The notes beneath the pieces are model-generated. The model was not told the DNA's origin and made no database searches. It saw only the letters and a program-made list of their open reading frames with translations. Shown here in pieces: positions 63,180-64,000 of a stretch of DNA of 64,000 nucleotides. How positions within the stretch are numbered: position 1 is the first letter of the stretch; the number at the start of each line of letters is the position of its first letter. A program made the position numbers and the translations under genes. Location of the stretch: positions 1 through 64,000 of the forward strand of contig NZ_JAODNW010000008.1 of assembly GCF_025398255.1 (NCBI RefSeq). The letters run 5' to 3'. The stretch comes from Chelativorans intermedius (GTDB lineage: Bacteria > Pseudomonadota > Alphaproteobacteria > Rhizobiales > Rhizobiaceae).

Positions 63180-63372
63180 GCGTCTGCCTGTGTCTAGAAG
63201 GAAGCCGCACGCGGTGTAGCAGACCCCGCCCTCAAGTCAACGCGGACGGGGCCTGTGGAACACGCTCGCCGCTCCAGCATTTTGCAACCGGATGGAATCA
63301 TCCGGCGTCGCACAAATGCGGCAAAACAAATGGATGGACCGGATCAGCGTTTCATTGAAACGATGAACCAAC
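63180..63372 (-). other. Leader of purB
   Basis: 193 bp between purB and the DUF2259 gene, both on the minus strand. I see no gene, clear promoter or terminator in it; it probably contains the purB promoter. Confidence 0.3.
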
Positions 63373-64000
63373 CTAGAACTGCCCCGTCACCGCGATGAAA
63401 CGGTGGTCCGGTCCCTCGAAGCCGACCCGACGAATCGCGATCAGCACGGCAAAGACCGCCGGCCCGCCCTGTGGGTGGAAGGTCTGAACGCCGGCTAGCC
63501 GATAGCCGAGCGGGCATCCCCGGCTTGCCGGGATCTGGCTGTCCTCGTGCACGGTCTGGGTGGTTTCGCCCGCCGTGGTGGCGATCTTGAGAAGCCGCAG
63601 GCCCACGGCCCTGCCCATCCCCTCGCACTGCGCGGGCTGGCCGAGGTCGATCTCCTCCAGGCGGAACTCCAGCACGTCATCGATGGGCGGCATCACCGGG
63701 CGCGGGTTCACAGCCATGCGGTGGGGATCGGCCGAAAGCTCGGTCACGGCATTCCAGCCGGCGGTGAATCCGCGCTTCAATGCGGCGTCGGAAATCACTG
63801 TTTCGCCTTGGGTTTTCGCCTCTTCGCGGGCGGCCTCCACCGGTGCCAGCTCCTCCTCGATCATCACGCGCACCGGCGTGCCGGGCAGAAAGCTGTCACT
63901 TTGCGTGTCGATGTAGAAGCGGTTGGCATAGGCGAAGCCCGAGCCGTCCTGAACGCCGTATTCCTCGAAGGCGAAAATGCCACCGTCGGCGCTGAAGCCC
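63373..64000 (-). CDS. DUF2259 family secreted protein, 5' end outside the window
   Basis: The frame is open from the right edge to the stop at 63373; about 209 residues are visible. It reads GFSADGGIFAFEEYGVQDGSG at the edge, then YIDTQSDSFLPGTPVRV, LEFRLEEIDLGQPAQC, VHEDSQIPASRGCPLGYRLAGV, and a C-terminal tail VGFEGPDHRFIAVTGQF. This pattern (repeated beta strands, GFS-x-DG start) is that of the predicted secreted DUF2259 family; the signal peptide would lie beyond the window. Function unknown. Confidence 0.75.
   Translation of the reverse strand, partial: GFSADGGIFAFEEYGVQDGSGFAYANRFYIDTQSDSFLPGTPVRVMIEEELAPVEAAREEAKTQGETVISDAALKRGFTAGWNAVTELSADPHRMAVNPRPVMPPIDDVLEFRLEEIDLGQPAQCEGMGRAVGLRLLKIATTAGETTQTVHEDSQIPASRGCPLGYRLAGVQTFHPQGGPAVFAVLIAIRRVGFEGPDHRFIAVTGQF

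Noticed and set aside
1-64000. CRISPR array, prophage or complete IS element
   Set aside because: No regularly spaced repeats, no phage structural genes, and only a transposase fragment at 19106-19198.

Overview
The window is a GC-rich chromosome segment of an alphaproteobacterium, most probably order Hyphomicrobiales (Rhizobiales). The evidence is gene content and order: a nuoA-N operon continuing into birA, an RNase J gene, methylmalonyl-CoA epimerase, a DUF1467 gene, proS and lolC-lolD; a short alphaproteobacterial ProRS; the F1-ATPase inhibitor zeta next to purC-purS-purQ; and TTGAC-N17-CTATAT-like promoters. No rRNA operon, CRISPR array or intact prophage is present. Genus cannot be fixed from the sequence alone.

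Layout. 1-5400: rplM-rpsI (minus) with promoter and terminator, a crotonase/CoA-binding pair, an O-acetylhomoserine sulfhydrylase and a cytochrome P450. 5450-11030: clpP, clpX, lon and HU. 11150-13510: an accessory pair, a TbpB-like surface lipoprotein followed by a Slam-type outer-membrane translocon. 13640-19000: a second accessory block with two tandem LuxR-type regulators sharing a nearly identical HTH, then a methyltransferase, a FemAB/GNAT-like protein, a small barrel-like protein and a flavin split-barrel protein. 19030-19540: an IS481 transposase fragment, tRNA-Val and tRNA-Asp. 19640-20850: a YcaQ/AlkX-type DNA glycosylase. 21219-36738: the 14-gene nuo operon, interrupted between nuoC and nuoD by a four-helix-bundle gene flanked by inverted heptamer repeats. 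36744-43735: birA, rnj, mce, DUF1467, a minus-strand sRNA candidate, proS, lolC, lolD. 43860-47300: VOC gene, an SOS-controlled 28-codon membrane peptide, ggt, lipB, tRNA-Leu. 47540-53996: mgtE, a LiuR-like MerR regulator, a membrane methyltransferase, a DUF1624 acyltransferase-like protein, an aldo/keto reductase, a diguanylate cyclase and an OmpA-type lipoprotein. 54003-57153: psuK-psuG divergent from recA. 57306-64000: a small lipoprotein, purQ-purS-purC, the ATPase inhibitor zeta, a hydrolase, a VOC protein, purB and the 3' part of a DUF2259 gene.

Most of the window is housekeeping: respiratory complex I, protein quality control, purine synthesis, lipoprotein export and DNA repair. The main novelty candidates are (1) a LexA-type box lying exactly in the spacer of a strong promoter that drives a 28-aa single-pass membrane peptide, with the same 16-bp sequence upstream of recA, which resembles the SidA-type SOS division inhibitor; (2) the Slam/lipoprotein pair; (3) the four-helix-bundle insertion element inside the nuo operon; (4) the LuxR pair with a gene-converted HTH next to an unassigned small-molecule gene set; and (5) the terminator-bearing minus-strand sRNA upstream of proS.
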